The translations under genes were made by a program, and so were the position numbers. DNA of 64,000 bases from CAVZRC01 sp963777695 (GTDB lineage: Bacteria; Planctomycetota; Planctomycetia; Isosphaerales; Isosphaeraceae): the NCBI GenBank assembly GCA_963777695.1, contig CAVZRC010000003.1:4960001-5024000 (forward strand), in the 5' to 3' direction. The notes beneath the pieces are model-generated. The model saw nothing but the letters and a program-made list of their open reading frames with translations. It had not been told where the DNA came from and ran no database searches. Shown in pieces: positions 38,737-47,855 of the stretch. Every line of letters begins with the position of its first letter. The first letter of the stretch is position 1.

Positions 38737-38958
38737 ATGAAGCGATTCCCACGACTATTCGTCGCCCTCGCGCTGACGATCCAGATTATCGGTTGCGGCG
38801 ACAGCGGTAGCAGCCCCCCGACGGCGGTGTCGGACGAGGATCCCGATGGGCCGGGCGAAGCGAAAGCTTACAAGGCCGCCGAGGCCAAGAGATTGGAAGA
38901 GCGCAACGCCAAGGCGGCGGCTACGAAGGCGGCCAAGTCCGCGTCCAAGAATCGGTGA
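38737..38958 (+). CDS. Small lipoprotein, paralogue of the one at 40830
   Basis: About 73 residues. ATG 38737 follows AAGGAG at about six bases. The signal MKRFPRLFVALALTIQ ends in lipobox IIGC, so lipid attachment at Cys20 is expected. The mature part is short, acidic then Lys/Ala-rich (NAKAAATKAAKSASKNR). It matches the lipoprotein encoded directly after the DUF1559 gene at 40830-41051 in signal peptide, Cys position and basic tail. Function unknown; association with the DUF1559 pseudopilin is suggested by position. Confidence 0.75.
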   Translation: MKRFPRLFVALALTIQIIGCGDSGSSPPTAVSDEDPDGPGEAKAYKAAEAKRLEERNAKAAATKAAKSASKNR

Positions 38959-39571
38959 CGACCGGGGCCGTCACGGCTTGAAGCAAGACGCATCTCCCGG
39001 TCGTTCGATCGGGCGAGCCATCTCCTCGGCATCGCGAGCCGCCTCGTCGCTCCGAGGGAACTCGTGGTATCGCCCGGTTCGAACTCCGCCGGAATGACAC
39101 ATCAACTCCCCCGGCCTCGGTGCACCCCAGCGGCCCGAGCGACCACGTCCCACTTCTCGCCCTCCCGGCCCGAGGATTCCACGACTTGGAAGCGACGGCG
39201 CATCCACAACGGATCGATTGACTCCCTGAGAAGGTGTACTCAGAATCAGGATTGAATGCTCGGATTCCGGCCCGTACTATGAATTACTTAGTTCCCGACT
39301 CGCCGAGCGATCGCTCGGACCTTCTCTCCGGTCCGACATCGGACGGTCGTGGGACTTTACCCGCCTGATCGGCTCGATTGAGCAGCTTATCATCCCGGCT
39401 GAATGTCGAGGTGCCGAGGATCTTCGCGCATCGAGTGCGGCCCCGCCTCGTGGCAATCGAAATCGGCTCGTTCGCAGGTCGGGGCGACGGGTCTGTCCCC
39501 GTGTGTCGGGGACGAGGCCGTCGATCGGGCGGCACCGGATCTCTGTCTTACCCCCGAAGGAGTGCCAATTC
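38959..39571. other. Intergenic region with decayed gene end and palindromes, 613 bp
   Basis: This lies between the first small lipoprotein and the DUF1559 gene. It holds a minus-strand remnant of a TPR gene end (38975-39075). At 39303-39318 there is a perfect 16-base palindrome CCGAGCGATCGCTCGG, followed by hairpin CGGACC/GGTCCG. AAGGAG before 39572 serves the next gene. No intact gene is supported. Confidence 0.45.
38975..39075 (-). pseudogene. Decayed copy of the C-terminal part of the TPR gene at 41114
   Basis: Read on the minus strand it gives ARDAEEMARPIERPG, matching ARDAEEMARLAERLG near the C-terminus of the TPR protein encoded at 41114-42496; the DNA core GCCATCTCCTCGGCATCGCG is identical. 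The rest of the gene is absent. The order lipoprotein (plus) then TPR end (minus) is the same as at 40830-41200, which points to a segmental duplication. Confidence 0.6.
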
Positions 39572-40723
39572 ATGTGCCCTCGCCGGTCGTCGAGCCGTGG
39601 ATTCACGCTGATCGAGCTCCTGGTCGTCATCGCGATCATCGCCGTCCTGATCGCGCTGTTGCTGCCGGCCGTTCAGGCCGCCCGCGAGGCCGCCCGACGC
39701 GCCCAGTGTACCAACAACCTCAAACAACTGGCCCTCGCCTGCATGAACTACGAGAGTAGCAACTCCTGCTTCCCGATGCAGTCGCAGAACACCAGCCCGA
39801 CGACACAGTCGGACATCGTCCCGAGCTGGATACCCGGGTTGCTCCAGTTCACCGAGGCGGCGCCCCAGTACAATGCCCTCAATTTCAGCGTCGACATGAT
39901 CGGGAGCGGGTTCGGCGGCTACGCGAATTCGACCGTGACCTGTACGAACCTCAGCATCCTGCTGTGCCCGTCGGAAAGCATGAACATGGGCCAGTATGCG
40001 TTCCCCACCGGGGGCGTCTACTACGGCCGGACCAACTACATGGGCAACTACGGCGGCCCCGGCGTGATCTCGCCGATGAGCGGCACGATCATCCCGGCCA
40101 ACAACTGGATGATCGGGACCGCGACCAACCTCGCGAGCAACTCGGCGGGCCTCAACCTCTACCCGGGCGCGAGCTGGGCGCCGGTCCGGATCGCCGCGAT
40201 CACCGACGGGACGTCGAACACCGGGCTGATCAGCGAGCGATTGATGGGGATCGGCGGATCGTATCCCCAGACGGTCTCCGCCGCCGGCGGCAACGCCACC
40301 CGCTGCTCGATCCACAGCCCGACCGGGGCCGCGCAGGGCTCAGGACCGGCCGGCGCGCTGGCGATGTACCAGGCTTGCGCCAACGCGGCCGGTACCACGG
40401 GCATCCGCTATTGCGGGAACGGCGAGCTCTGGGCCGGTGCCTTCCCCGACTGGCTGGTCTGGCAGTCTTACAACCACTTCGGCACGCCCAATCAGATCAA
40501 CTGTACCAATAGCTCGGACACCACCGACGGCAACTCGCCCTGGGCAGGATACTACGTCACGGCGATCGGCAGCGCCCCGCCGAGCAGCCTCCACCCGGGC
40601 GGCGTGAACGTGGCCTTCTCCGACGGCTCGGTCCACTTCATCAAGAACACCGTCGCGCCGAATACCTGGTGGGCCCTCGGCAGCCGCAACCTCGGTGAGG
40701 TCATCAGCTCGGATGCGTATTGA
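39572..40723 (+). CDS. DUF1559 pseudopilin-like protein with type II secretion prepilin N-terminus
   Basis: About 383 residues. ATG 39572 was chosen so that the prepilin signal (SSSRGFTLIELLVVIAIIAV) is at the N-terminus; AAGGAG lies ~11 bases upstream. After the hydrophobic helix comes the conserved ARRAQCTNNLKQLALACMNY. The end carries the DUF1559 signature HPGGVNVAFSDGSVHFIKNT. These proteins are cleaved after the Gly of the prepilin motif and are extremely numerous in planctomycetes, probably forming pseudopilus or surface structures. A small lipoprotein gene follows after 106 bases and a paralogue precedes it. Frame intact. Confidence 0.93.
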   Translation: MCPRRSSSRGFTLIELLVVIAIIAVLIALLLPAVQAAREAARRAQCTNNLKQLALACMNYESSNSCFPMQSQNTSPTTQSDIVPSWIPGLLQFTEAAPQYNALNFSVDMIGSGFGGYANSTVTCTNLSILLCPSESMNMGQYAFPTGGVYYGRTNYMGNYGGPGVISPMSGTIIPANNWMIGTATNLASNSAGLNLYPGASWAPVRIAAITDGTSNTGLISERLMGIGGSYPQTVSAAGGNATRCSIHSPTGAAQGSGPAGALAMYQACANAAGTTGIRYCGNGELWAGAFPDWLVWQSYNHFGTPNQINCTNSSDTTDGNSPWAGYYVTAIGSAPPSSLHPGGVNVAFSDGSVHFIKNTVAPNTWWALGSRNLGEVISSDAY

Positions 40724-40829
40724 AGTCACAGCGCCGGCCGGCAAGGGCCTCGCCACCCGCGAGGCCATGCCACCCACCATCATCCCTTCACATGCTGAAT
40801 TACTGCCAAGACCCGACCGAGGAGTTCCG

Positions 40830-41051
40830 ATGAAGCGTTTCACCCTGCTGTTCGTCGCGGCCGTGCTCTCGATCGATCTGACCGGTTGCGGCAGCGGAAG
40901 CGCCAGCCCCGCCACGTCGGTTTCGTGCGCCGACGATCCGACCTTACCGGCGGAGGTGAGGGAGTACGAAGCCAAGAACGCCAAGCGGTTGGCCGACCAG
41001 GCCGAGAAGGCGGCGAAGATCAAGGCCGCCAAGTCCCGTTCCAGGAGGTGA
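40830..41051 (+). CDS. Small lipoprotein following DUF1559 gene
   Basis: About 73 residues. ATG 40830 follows GAGGAG. Signal MKRFTLLFVAAVLSID with lipobox LTGC places the lipidated Cys at position 20. The mature protein is a short linker and a charged Lys/Ala-rich helix (KAAKIKAAKSRSRR). It is a paralogue of the lipoprotein at 38737. Location directly behind the pseudopilin gene suggests cotranscription; no function known. It converges on the TPR gene (stop at 41114). Confidence 0.75.
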   Translation: MKRFTLLFVAAVLSIDLTGCGSGSASPATSVSCADDPTLPAEVREYEAKNAKRLADQAEKAAKIKAAKSRSRR

Positions 41052-41113
41052 TGACGTCGGAGACGCTCTCGGGATCGTATCGGGTGCGCTGATGAGGGTG
41101 GCGCCGATCGGCC

Positions 41114-42496
41114 TCAACGGACGGAAGGGTCACGTCTCGATCCGGATCCCGATGGCGGCTCGGTCCCGCCGCATTCCGGTGGAAGGAGGTCGAATAAGCT
41201 TGGGTCGGATTCGGTCGGCTCGCGGACGGCCTCCCGGAGGCGATGGAGGGTCTCTCTCAGGTCGGCGCGGTCCGGCTCGTCGGCCAGCGCGGCGGTCGAG
41301 AAGACGATCGCTTCGAAGGGACGGCCCAATCGCTCGGCCAGGCGGGCCATCTCCTCGGCATCGCGGGCCGGCTGATTGCGCCGATAGAGCTCCTGATACC
41401 GCGCCTGGGCTCGGCGGATCTCTTCTTTCCGCCGCGTCATCTCGGAAGCGACCGCCTTCGCGGTTGACCGTGGCTCCAGCGACTCGAGGCGATCGCGTGC
41501 CTCGAAGTCCTCGGGCGCCTCGGCGATGAGCGAGGCCAGTTCGCGACGCGCCCTCTCGACGTCTCCGCACGACGACGCCAACCCGGCGGACAGGCGGTGG
41601 ACCTCCGCCGAAGTCGTCCATGCGGCCGGCAGGTGCTTCAGGGCGATCCGCGCGTCGGCGAACCGGTTCGATCGCATCGCCGAGTCCAGCCGCGCCCGCC
41701 ACACCGATCGATCCTCGGGGCGGCGGCCGAGGCCGGCGTCGAGCCACTGCGCCGCTTCATCGAAGGATCCGACGCGGATCGCCAGGTTCGCCCGCCCCAG
41801 CCAGATCCGATCGTCATCGGGGGCAAGCTGGCCAGCCTGCTCGAGGTACGCACGGACCGCATCCACCGAGGGGACATTCCATCGCAGCTCCATGTGTAGC
41901 CGTGCCAGGTTGATGGCCTGCTCGGATGCCCCGTCGCCCCTGGCATCCAGGCTCTTCCATCGCGACTCGATCAGCCGCTCGGCTTCGCCTCCCCGTCCTT
42001 CCTGGACGAGTGTCGGGATCAACAACATCCGGAGGGCCAACCCTTCGGATCCACGACCGGAGGTGGCGCCCTCGATCAGTTGCTCGGCCTCGGCAAGTTG
42101 CCCCCGTTCGACCAGCAGATCCATCCGGCTCAGCACCGCTCGCCCTCCGAAGGGAGAGTCCGGAAGGATCCGAGCCCAGGCCATGTCCGCTTCCCTCGGC
42201 CTTCCGCGTGCCTTCTCGCAGAGGCCCATCAAGTAGGAGGTCCGGTCCGGATCAGTGCCTCGGGCAAGCAGGACGGATAATTCGCGAGCGGCCACGGCGT
42301 ACCGACCGCTCTGCATGGCCTCCTCGATCCGCGCCATGGCGTCCCGATATCGCCGAATGCCCCACCAGCGCCAGCCGCACCAGCACAGTCCGCCGATGAC
42401 GAGGGTCGTCAAGATGACCGATGCCCATCCGCCTCTCCCTCCGCGCCAGTCCTTCGCTTGATCGCGCCCTGCGCCGGCCACTATGATGAACTCCAT
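41114..42496 (-). CDS. Membrane-anchored TPR protein
   Basis: About 460 residues from ATG 42496 (no strong ribosome site; longer in-frame starts run into the REP-like element and were rejected). One membrane helix (VILTTLVIGGLCWCGWRWWG) near 28-47 is followed by about ten TPR-like helical pairs (AVAARELSVLLARG; WARILPDSPFGGRAVLSR; PDDDRIWLGRANLAIRVG). The C-terminus is acidic/Pro-rich. It probably scaffolds a protein complex. It is divergent from the sulfatase-like gene at 42744, with the second REP-like element between their starts. Frame intact. Confidence 0.75.
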   Translation of the reverse strand: MEFIIVAGAGRDQAKDWRGGRGGWASVILTTLVIGGLCWCGWRWWGIRRYRDAMARIEEAMQSGRYAVAARELSVLLARGTDPDRTSYLMGLCEKARGRPREADMAWARILPDSPFGGRAVLSRMDLLVERGQLAEAEQLIEGATSGRGSEGLALRMLLIPTLVQEGRGGEAERLIESRWKSLDARGDGASEQAINLARLHMELRWNVPSVDAVRAYLEQAGQLAPDDDRIWLGRANLAIRVGSFDEAAQWLDAGLGRRPEDRSVWRARLDSAMRSNRFADARIALKHLPAAWTTSAEVHRLSAGLASSCGDVERARRELASLIAEAPEDFEARDRLESLEPRSTAKAVASEMTRRKEEIRRAQARYQELYRRNQPARDAEEMARLAERLGRPFEAIVFSTAALADEPDRADLRETLHRLREAVREPTESDPSLFDLLPPECGGTEPPSGSGSRRDPSVR

Positions 42497-42548
42497 GCCG
42501 TGGGATACAGCCTCGAAATCCGAGACTTCTCGCCGAAGATCACGGCGT

Positions 42549-42691
42549 GACCACGGTCGTGAGACCGTGGTTCGGACGGGGCCACTGGCCCTCCAACCTC
42601 GCACGTGAGTGCGATCTGCGCCCCGGATCGGGCTGACGCCCGAGGTTGGAGGATCTTCGCCCGTCCGAACCACGCAATCACGTGCGTGGTC
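42549..42691 (-). repeat. 143-bp multi-hairpin REP-like element, copy 2 (inverted relative to copy 1)
   Basis: The reverse complement aligns over its full length with 33806-33943, including both end hairpins and internal arms CGGACGGG/CCCGTCCG. Differences lie mostly in loops and in the GGCCACTGGCC region. It sits between two divergent genes (TPR protein and sulfatase-like protein), so it overlaps or borders both promoters. Confidence 0.85.
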
Positions 42692-42743
42692 ACGATCGAA
42701 CCGCAACCCCGCAAACTTCCTCCACCCACAAAACCGGTTACGA

Positions 42744-44724
42744 ATGATCGTTGCTTCATTATTATCTCGGGACGCGATCGCGGGCCAGACCGGGGATGGA
42801 AATCGCTGCCCGGACCGGCTCGGCCCCGTGGCGCTGCTGGGCCTGTCGGCGTGGTGCGGGACGTTGACGGGCCTACTCGAGGTCGCGACGGTCCTCTTGC
42901 GCAAGCGGTTCATCGACACGAATCACCTGCTCGGCATGAGCCGACATTTCATCTGGCTGGTGCCGCTGACGGACCTGCTGCTGTTCCTGCTCTTCGGTCT
43001 GATCGGATGCCTGGTCGTGATCCTCCGGCCCGAGGGCGGTCGCTGGGCGGCCGCGCGGACGCTCGGTGCCCTGACGTTGCTGCCCGTGCTCCTCGCGGCC
43101 TTCCCGCAGGTCTACGGCCTCGCCTGGCTCGTCTTGGCCCTGGGGATATCAGCCCGCGTGGTCCCCATCCTGGAGCGACATGGGTCCACATTTCGCCGTG
43201 TCGCCCTTTACACCGCCCCGATCTTCGCCGTCGCGCTGGCGAGCCTCGCGGCGCTCCCGTGGGCGGCCGACCTCGCCCAGCAACGACGCGAGCGGGCGAT
43301 GCCGATCCCGACGGACGCCCCGAACGTCCTCCTGATCGTGATGGACACCGTCGCCGCCGATCACCTAGCCCTCTATGGATACCCGCGGCCGACGAGCCCC
43401 GCGATCGAGGAGCTGGCCCGTCGCGGCATCCGGTTCGACGCCGCCGTCTCGGCCTCCTCTTGGACGCTCCCCTCTCACGCGAGCATGTTCACCGGCCGAT
43501 GGCCTCACGAGCTGTCGGTCGGCTGGCGGACCCCTCTCGACGCATCCTCGCCCACGGTGGCCGAGTTCCTCCGCGACCGGGGATACGCCACGGCGGGCTT
43601 CGTCGCCAACATGATCTATTGCGCCTCCGACTCGGGCCTTGGACGCGGGTACACCGTCTATCGCGACCACATCTTCCACGAGCTCTCGCCGTTCAAGATG
43701 GCGGTGATGGTCCAGAGGTCGCTCGAAGGCATGCAGACCTTCGGCGACGTACTGGGCGACGCCTTCGCGCTCGACTGGCTGAAAGCGGGCCGCGCAACGC
43801 GTCCGCGAGCGATTCGAGACTGACCGCAAGGAGGCGGCCGTGGTCAACCGGGAGTTCCTCGACTGGCTGTCGCACCGCCCCCAGCCGGAGCGTCCGTTCT
43901 TCGCCTTTCTGAACTACTGCGACGCCCACACTCCCTACCAGCTCTCGCCGAGGCGGATCCACCGCTTCGGCGTCAAGCCGAGCGACGAGGTCGAGTACCG
44001 ACTAATCCAGGACTGGTGGACCATGGACAAGAGCCGACTATCCCCGCAGGAGCTCGCGTTCGTCTCCAACGCCTACGACGATTGTGTCGCCTCGATCGAC
44101 GAACAGCTCGGCCGCCTCTTCGACGAGCTCGACCGCCGCAAGGCCCTCGATCGGACCTGGGTCATCGTGGTCTCGGATCACGGCGAGAGCTTCGGCGAAC
44201 ACGCCGGAGTCTTCCTCCACGGGTCGAGCCTGTATCAGACCGAGCTGCACGTCCCGCTCGTGGTCATCCCGCCAACGGGGACCCGCATCAAGCCGGTCGT
44301 CGCGGAGACGGCCAGCCTCCGCAACCTGGCCGCGACGATCGCCGACCTCGCGGGATTCGCCTCCGAGTCACCCTTCTCAGGCGCATCGCTGGGGCAGGCG
44401 TGGCAACCGTCATCCGGCCCGCCGGGCGAGGCCGCATCCGGGAAGGGCGCGCTGGCCGAGGTCGTCCCCAACGAGACGCTCGTAGGCGGCGGGTCGGACT
44501 CGTCCCGACGGCCCTGGCCGTTGGCCGCACTCACGGAGGAAGGCTGGAGCTACATCCGCCGCGAGGGCGAATCGCTCGAGGAGCTCTATCACCTCCGCGA
44601 GGACCCGCGACAACAGCACAACGTCGCCGACTCCGCCGGCTCTCGTCCCCGACTCGATCGGATGCGCGACGCCCTGTCGCGGATGACGCTCGGCCCGCTG
44701 ACGCCCGACCGATTCAATCCCTGA
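42744..44724 (+). CDS. Membrane-anchored sulfatase-superfamily protein with Thr in place of formylglycine Cys (one frameshift)
   Basis: About 659 residues when joined. Four N-terminal membrane segments are followed by an alkaline phosphatase/sulfatase-like domain: metal-binding NVLLIVMDTVAADHLALYGY, then SWTLPSHASMFTG, later VVSDHGESFGEHAG. In true sulfatases the catalytic residue of C/S-x-P-x-R becomes formylglycine; here the position is Thr (TLPSH), as in related phosphoethanolamine-type transferases, so activity is more likely a phospho- or Thr-dependent hydrolase/transferase. The frame breaks at 43782-43784 (one extra A in AAA), joining ALDWLK to RAAQRVRERFETDRK. ATG 42744 lacks a good ribosome site, so the start is uncertain. 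Confidence 0.78.
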
Positions 44725-44753
44725 GCGAAACCACGCTGCAAGCCCGCCCTGCC

Positions 44754-45311
44754 CTACTCCGATGCTTGGAGCGCGAAGTACATCGAGAGGCCGGGGGGAG
44801 CGGTCGTGCGGTCATACATCAAGCCGAGGAACAATCCGGGAGCGACCTGTCGGATTTCATCGCGATTGCCGGCGTAGATGCGCGAGGTCTGGCTGTAATC
44901 GAGCACGAGCGACGGGGCGCCGTCGAGCCAGCTCGGCCCCTGATAGAGCTGACCGCGGATGATCCGCAGCCCGAAGAAGCGGTTGACGGCCGTGGCCTGA
45001 CCGGGCTCGATGATCTTCCCCTGCCAGACGAGACGGGTGCCGATGGCCATCGGTCGAGTGCGCCAGGTCCCCGGAGCCAGCAGCGCCGTCCCCCGCACGC
45101 GGCCCTCCGGAATCGCCGCAGCCACGCCCTGGCGATAGATCGCCTCCAGCTCCCCTGGACTCATCCGGAGCAAACGGTCGAGCGTGATCGCATTCGAAGC
45201 CGATTGACCCCGCGCCTCCCCCGCCCCCATCGATCCGCACATCATCGCCAGGAAGCAACCCAATCCGCGAACCGCAACGACCCCCATAGTCCGTCCCAAC
45301 CGCACGACCAT
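44754..45311 (-). CDS. Secreted conserved protein, unknown function
   Basis: About 185 residues. ATG 45311 follows GAGAGGGAGA. A signal peptide (VRGLGCFLAMMCGSMGAGEA) is followed by a compact domain containing LLAPGTWRTRPMAIG, GKIIEPGQATAVNRFFG, GPSWLDGAPSLVLDYSQTS and a closing APGLFLGLMYDR. The pattern (NRFFG...GPSWLDG...LVLDY...APGLFLGL) looks like a conserved small-molecule or lipid-binding fold, but I cannot name the family. It is convergent with the sulfatase-like gene (stops 30 bases apart) and stands alone on its strand. Confidence 0.65.
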   Translation of the reverse strand: MVVRLGRTMGVVAVRGLGCFLAMMCGSMGAGEARGQSASNAITLDRLLRMSPGELEAIYRQGVAAAIPEGRVRGTALLAPGTWRTRPMAIGTRLVWQGKIIEPGQATAVNRFFGLRIIRGQLYQGPSWLDGAPSLVLDYSQTSRIYAGNRDEIRQVAPGLFLGLMYDRTTAPPGLSMYFALQASE

Positions 45312-45529
45312 GACTGGATTCTCCCTCTCGATGCGAGTCTGAACCCCGGCAGTCCCGCGCCACGCAAGGACGTATCACTATTGATCGGCCGGATCAGTCC
45401 CCGGACTTCAAGTCATTCGAGCAAGGGTGCGACCGAGAGAATTACGCCTAATCCAAACTACCCAAACTGCGTCGGGATCCAGGAATGTCCTCATTTTCGG
45501 TGTCTTCCGACTATCGGTACCCGACACCT

Positions 45530-46114
45530 TTACGTTCCCTCTTTTCGGCGGGTTCTCGCCACCGATCCCGCGACGAAAAAGCCACCGATTATCCCCATTA
45601 GAAGCGTCGAAGGCTCGGGGACTGAGGCCACGATCACCGAGACATCGTCGAGGTAATAATATCCAGGATCATCGCGCGCTGCAAATTGGAGGACAGACGA
45701 CGTTGACGTAGCCGTTGCATAAAAGGTGAAAAGCGTGTACGGGAAGGCCGGCTCGTTCGTCGGGTCGGTGTGCAAGACTTGGCCGCCGAAGCTGACTGAG
45801 AAATCATTGGGGATGTCGCCATCACCCTTGAGCCAATACGAAACCTGATACTCCACGCCGACTGAGGTGGTCAGTGATTGGGACAACAAGGCATTGTCGC
45901 CAAGGCCTGCAAACCGTGCAGCAAATGTGCCACTGTGGACGTAAGATGGACTGCTCGTGATGAACATGTATCTCGTGTCGCCGTCCTGGTCCCAATCGGC
46001 GTAAGTACCGGCTTCGAAACCTGGGTTCAGTACGAGGTTAGCATCAGCCCGAACTGCCGTCATCGAAACGAGCATGAGCGCCAACAATCCGATCCTCATG
46101 AGATGTTTCTTCAT
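45530..46114 (-). CDS. PEP-CTERM surface-sorted protein
   Basis: About 194 residues. ATG 46114 follows GGAGG at eight bases. A signal peptide (RIGLLALMLVSMTAVRADA) leads to a carbohydrate-binding-like beta sandwich (LVLNPGFEAGTYADW; VEYQVSYWLKGDG; YYYLDDVSV). The C-terminus is a complete PEP-CTERM signal: VPEPSTLLMGIIGGFF then basic ARTRRKEGT. Such proteins are processed by exosortase and attached to or secreted through the surface; no exosortase gene is in this window. A second PEP-CTERM gene lies upstream on the same strand. Confidence 0.88.
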   Translation of the reverse strand: MKKHLMRIGLLALMLVSMTAVRADANLVLNPGFEAGTYADWDQDGDTRYMFITSSPSYVHSGTFAARFAGLGDNALLSQSLTTSVGVEYQVSYWLKGDGDIPNDFSVSFGGQVLHTDPTNEPAFPYTLFTFYATATSTSSVLQFAARDDPGYYYLDDVSVIVASVPEPSTLLMGIIGGFFVAGSVARTRRKEGT

Positions 46115-46160
46115 CGATCCGACCTCCAGCAAGAGAACGTGTTCGAACGAGTTTCTCCGG

Positions 46161-46225
46161 GGTTTCCGCGGCGTCAGTTCAATTTCCCTGCGTGGTTTCC
46201 GCGGTGTCAGTTCAATTTCCCTGTG
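46161..46225. repeat. Tandem duplication of ~33 bp
   Basis: GGTTTCCGCGG(C/T)GTCAG then TTCAATTTCCCTG occurs twice in direct succession (46161-46193 and 46194-46225), with two or three differences between the copies. It lies in the 154-base gap between the two PEP-CTERM genes, just upstream of the ribosome site of the downstream gene on the minus strand. Confidence 0.75.
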
Positions 46226-46268
46226 AAAAATGCACTGGCACCGCGTTTTTTCTCGGCTTTTTTGTTCC

Positions 46269-46928
46269 TTATGTCAATCGCTTCTCTTTCCCCATTCGGC
46301 AATAAGCCATGACAATCAGACAGGCAAACCCTGTCAATGTGAGCGAGGATGGCTCGGGGACAGAGCTCGGGTTAATTTGGAGAGAGAGGTCATCGAAGAG
46401 GCTTTGGCCATTGCCAGTCTCACTCAATTGGATGGCCAGATCTCCGCTCCCGATACCGGAGGCATTGATTTGGACAGTGAAGAAATTCCCCGTGCCTGTC
46501 GCGATCGTCCCGGACGCCGATCCAATGACCGTAGTCCCGGCGAACAGTTGGACGAGGTAATTGGCGGCGTATCCTTCCAGGCGGCTGCCGACGAAGAGGT
46601 CTAGCTGGTAGCTCGCGCCGTCGGTCACCCCAACGCCGAGGTCCTGGTATAAAGAACCGGGAGATAATGAGCCGGCGAAACCCGCCTGTAAGCCATCGGG
46701 TACGTAATTCGTCTCGACCCCGATGAGAGGACGGAATGCGCCCGATCCACTTCCACTTTCGGTCCACCCGGCGGCCGGCCCATATCCATACGTGGGATAG
46801 GTTGGTTCTTCGAATGAGGCATTCGCGATCGGAATGTATCCCGCCTTCGCCCGCCCCTCCGATGTCAGGGCCACTCCAAGTACCGCCATCGCCAGCCCTA
46901 AACCTCGCATGCCAATCGTCATGAGCAT
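46269..46928 (-). CDS. PEP-CTERM surface-sorted protein
   Basis: About 219 residues from ATG 46928 (GGAA upstream; an ATG two codons later is possible). Signal peptide (GLGLAMAVLGVALTSEGRAKA), then a beta-rich domain beginning YIPIANASFEEP and including LYQDLGVGVTDGASYQLDLF and DLAIQLSETGNGQSLFDDL. The C-terminal sorting signal is SVPEPSSLTLTGFACLIV, followed by basic residues KEKR. It probably shares processing with the neighbouring PEP-CTERM protein; the two domains are similar in plan but not obvious duplicates. Function unknown beyond surface localisation. Confidence 0.86.
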   Translation of the reverse strand: MLMTIGMRGLGLAMAVLGVALTSEGRAKAGYIPIANASFEEPTYPTYGYGPAAGWTESGSGSGAFRPLIGVETNYVPDGLQAGFAGSLSPGSLYQDLGVGVTDGASYQLDLFVGSRLEGYAANYLVQLFAGTTVIGSASGTIATGTGNFFTVQINASGIGSGDLAIQLSETGNGQSLFDDLSLQINPSSVPEPSSLTLTGFACLIVMAYCRMGKEKRLT

Positions 46929-47213
46929 CCCCGTTTCCGATGAGTTGATCCGTGGGTGGTCCAAAGGATCTGTCGGTCGATCCGTTCCCTTAACCTGGAA
47001 GTCACGGCGCAGTCGCAAATCGGACGCGGCGATTTCGTTTTCTTGGATCGATTCTTGATGAGGACATGGTGCGCCTTCACGGGCCCTGACCGCTTCGGCG
47101 GCGAGGACCGCGTAAGGCATCCTTGCGTTTCTTCTCAACTCGCCGCATACTCGTGAAACCACATCGAGGCGGCGAGCCATGACTGGGAGTCCGGAACGCA
47201 GGAGGTCCTCACG

Positions 47214-47855
47214 ATGGCGAATCCCACGCGCCTGACCGGCATTCGACCGCTCGGCTTGATCCCGGCGGCCGCTGTCGGGATTCCATCAGAGTTGGACGAT
47301 CCCGGTCGGCTGCTCGATGGTTGTCGACAGTATCTCTTGATGATCGCCAACGAGGTGATCGGGCCGGAGCTGCGGGCCAAGTTCGGAGCTTCGGATCTGG
47401 TCCAGGACACGTTCGTCGAGGCGCAACGGCATCTGGCGGGGTTTCGAGGCCGGACCGAGGCCGAGCTTCGCACCTGGCTTCGGCGTATCCTCGAATGTCA
47501 GTTGTCGAATCTCCGGCGTTCGTACCTGACGACCCAGAGACGCGCCGCCCGCCGCGAAGTGGCCATCGAGACCTTGATGGCCGGATCGGACGAGCAGGGT
47601 GACTTCATGGCGAGCCGGTCGCCCTCGCCGAGCAACCATGCGGCCCGGTCCGAGCTGACCCGGGCCCTCGACCGATCGCTGACCCGCATGCCGGAGCATT
47701 ACCGTCAAGTCATCGCCTGGCGCCACCACGAACAGTTCTCATGGGACGAGATTGGCCGGCGGATGAATTGCACGGCGGATGCGGCGCGCAAGGTCTGGAG
47801 TCGAGCCATCCAGCAATTGCGCCGGGAACTCGCGGAACATGGGTCGATGCCATGA
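47214..47855 (+). CDS. ECF-type RNA polymerase sigma factor
   Basis: About 213 residues. ATG 47214 follows AGGAGG at good spacing. Region 2 includes FGASDLVQDTFVEAQRHLAG and LRTWLRRILECQLSNLRRSY; region 4 includes RMPEHYRQVIAWRHHEQFSW and DEIGRRMNCTADAARKVWSR. It belongs to the ECF groups typical of planctomycetes. Its TGA overlaps the ATG of the kinase-WD40 gene (ATGA), so the two are translationally coupled. It presumably directs transcription of genes responding to the kinase's signal; the target promoters are unknown. Confidence 0.92.
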   Translation: MANPTRLTGIRPLGLIPAAAVGIPSELDDPGRLLDGCRQYLLMIANEVIGPELRAKFGASDLVQDTFVEAQRHLAGFRGRTEAELRTWLRRILECQLSNLRRSYLTTQRRAARREVAIETLMAGSDEQGDFMASRSPSPSNHAARSELTRALDRSLTRMPEHYRQVIAWRHHEQFSWDEIGRRMNCTADAARKVWSRAIQQLRRELAEHGSMP

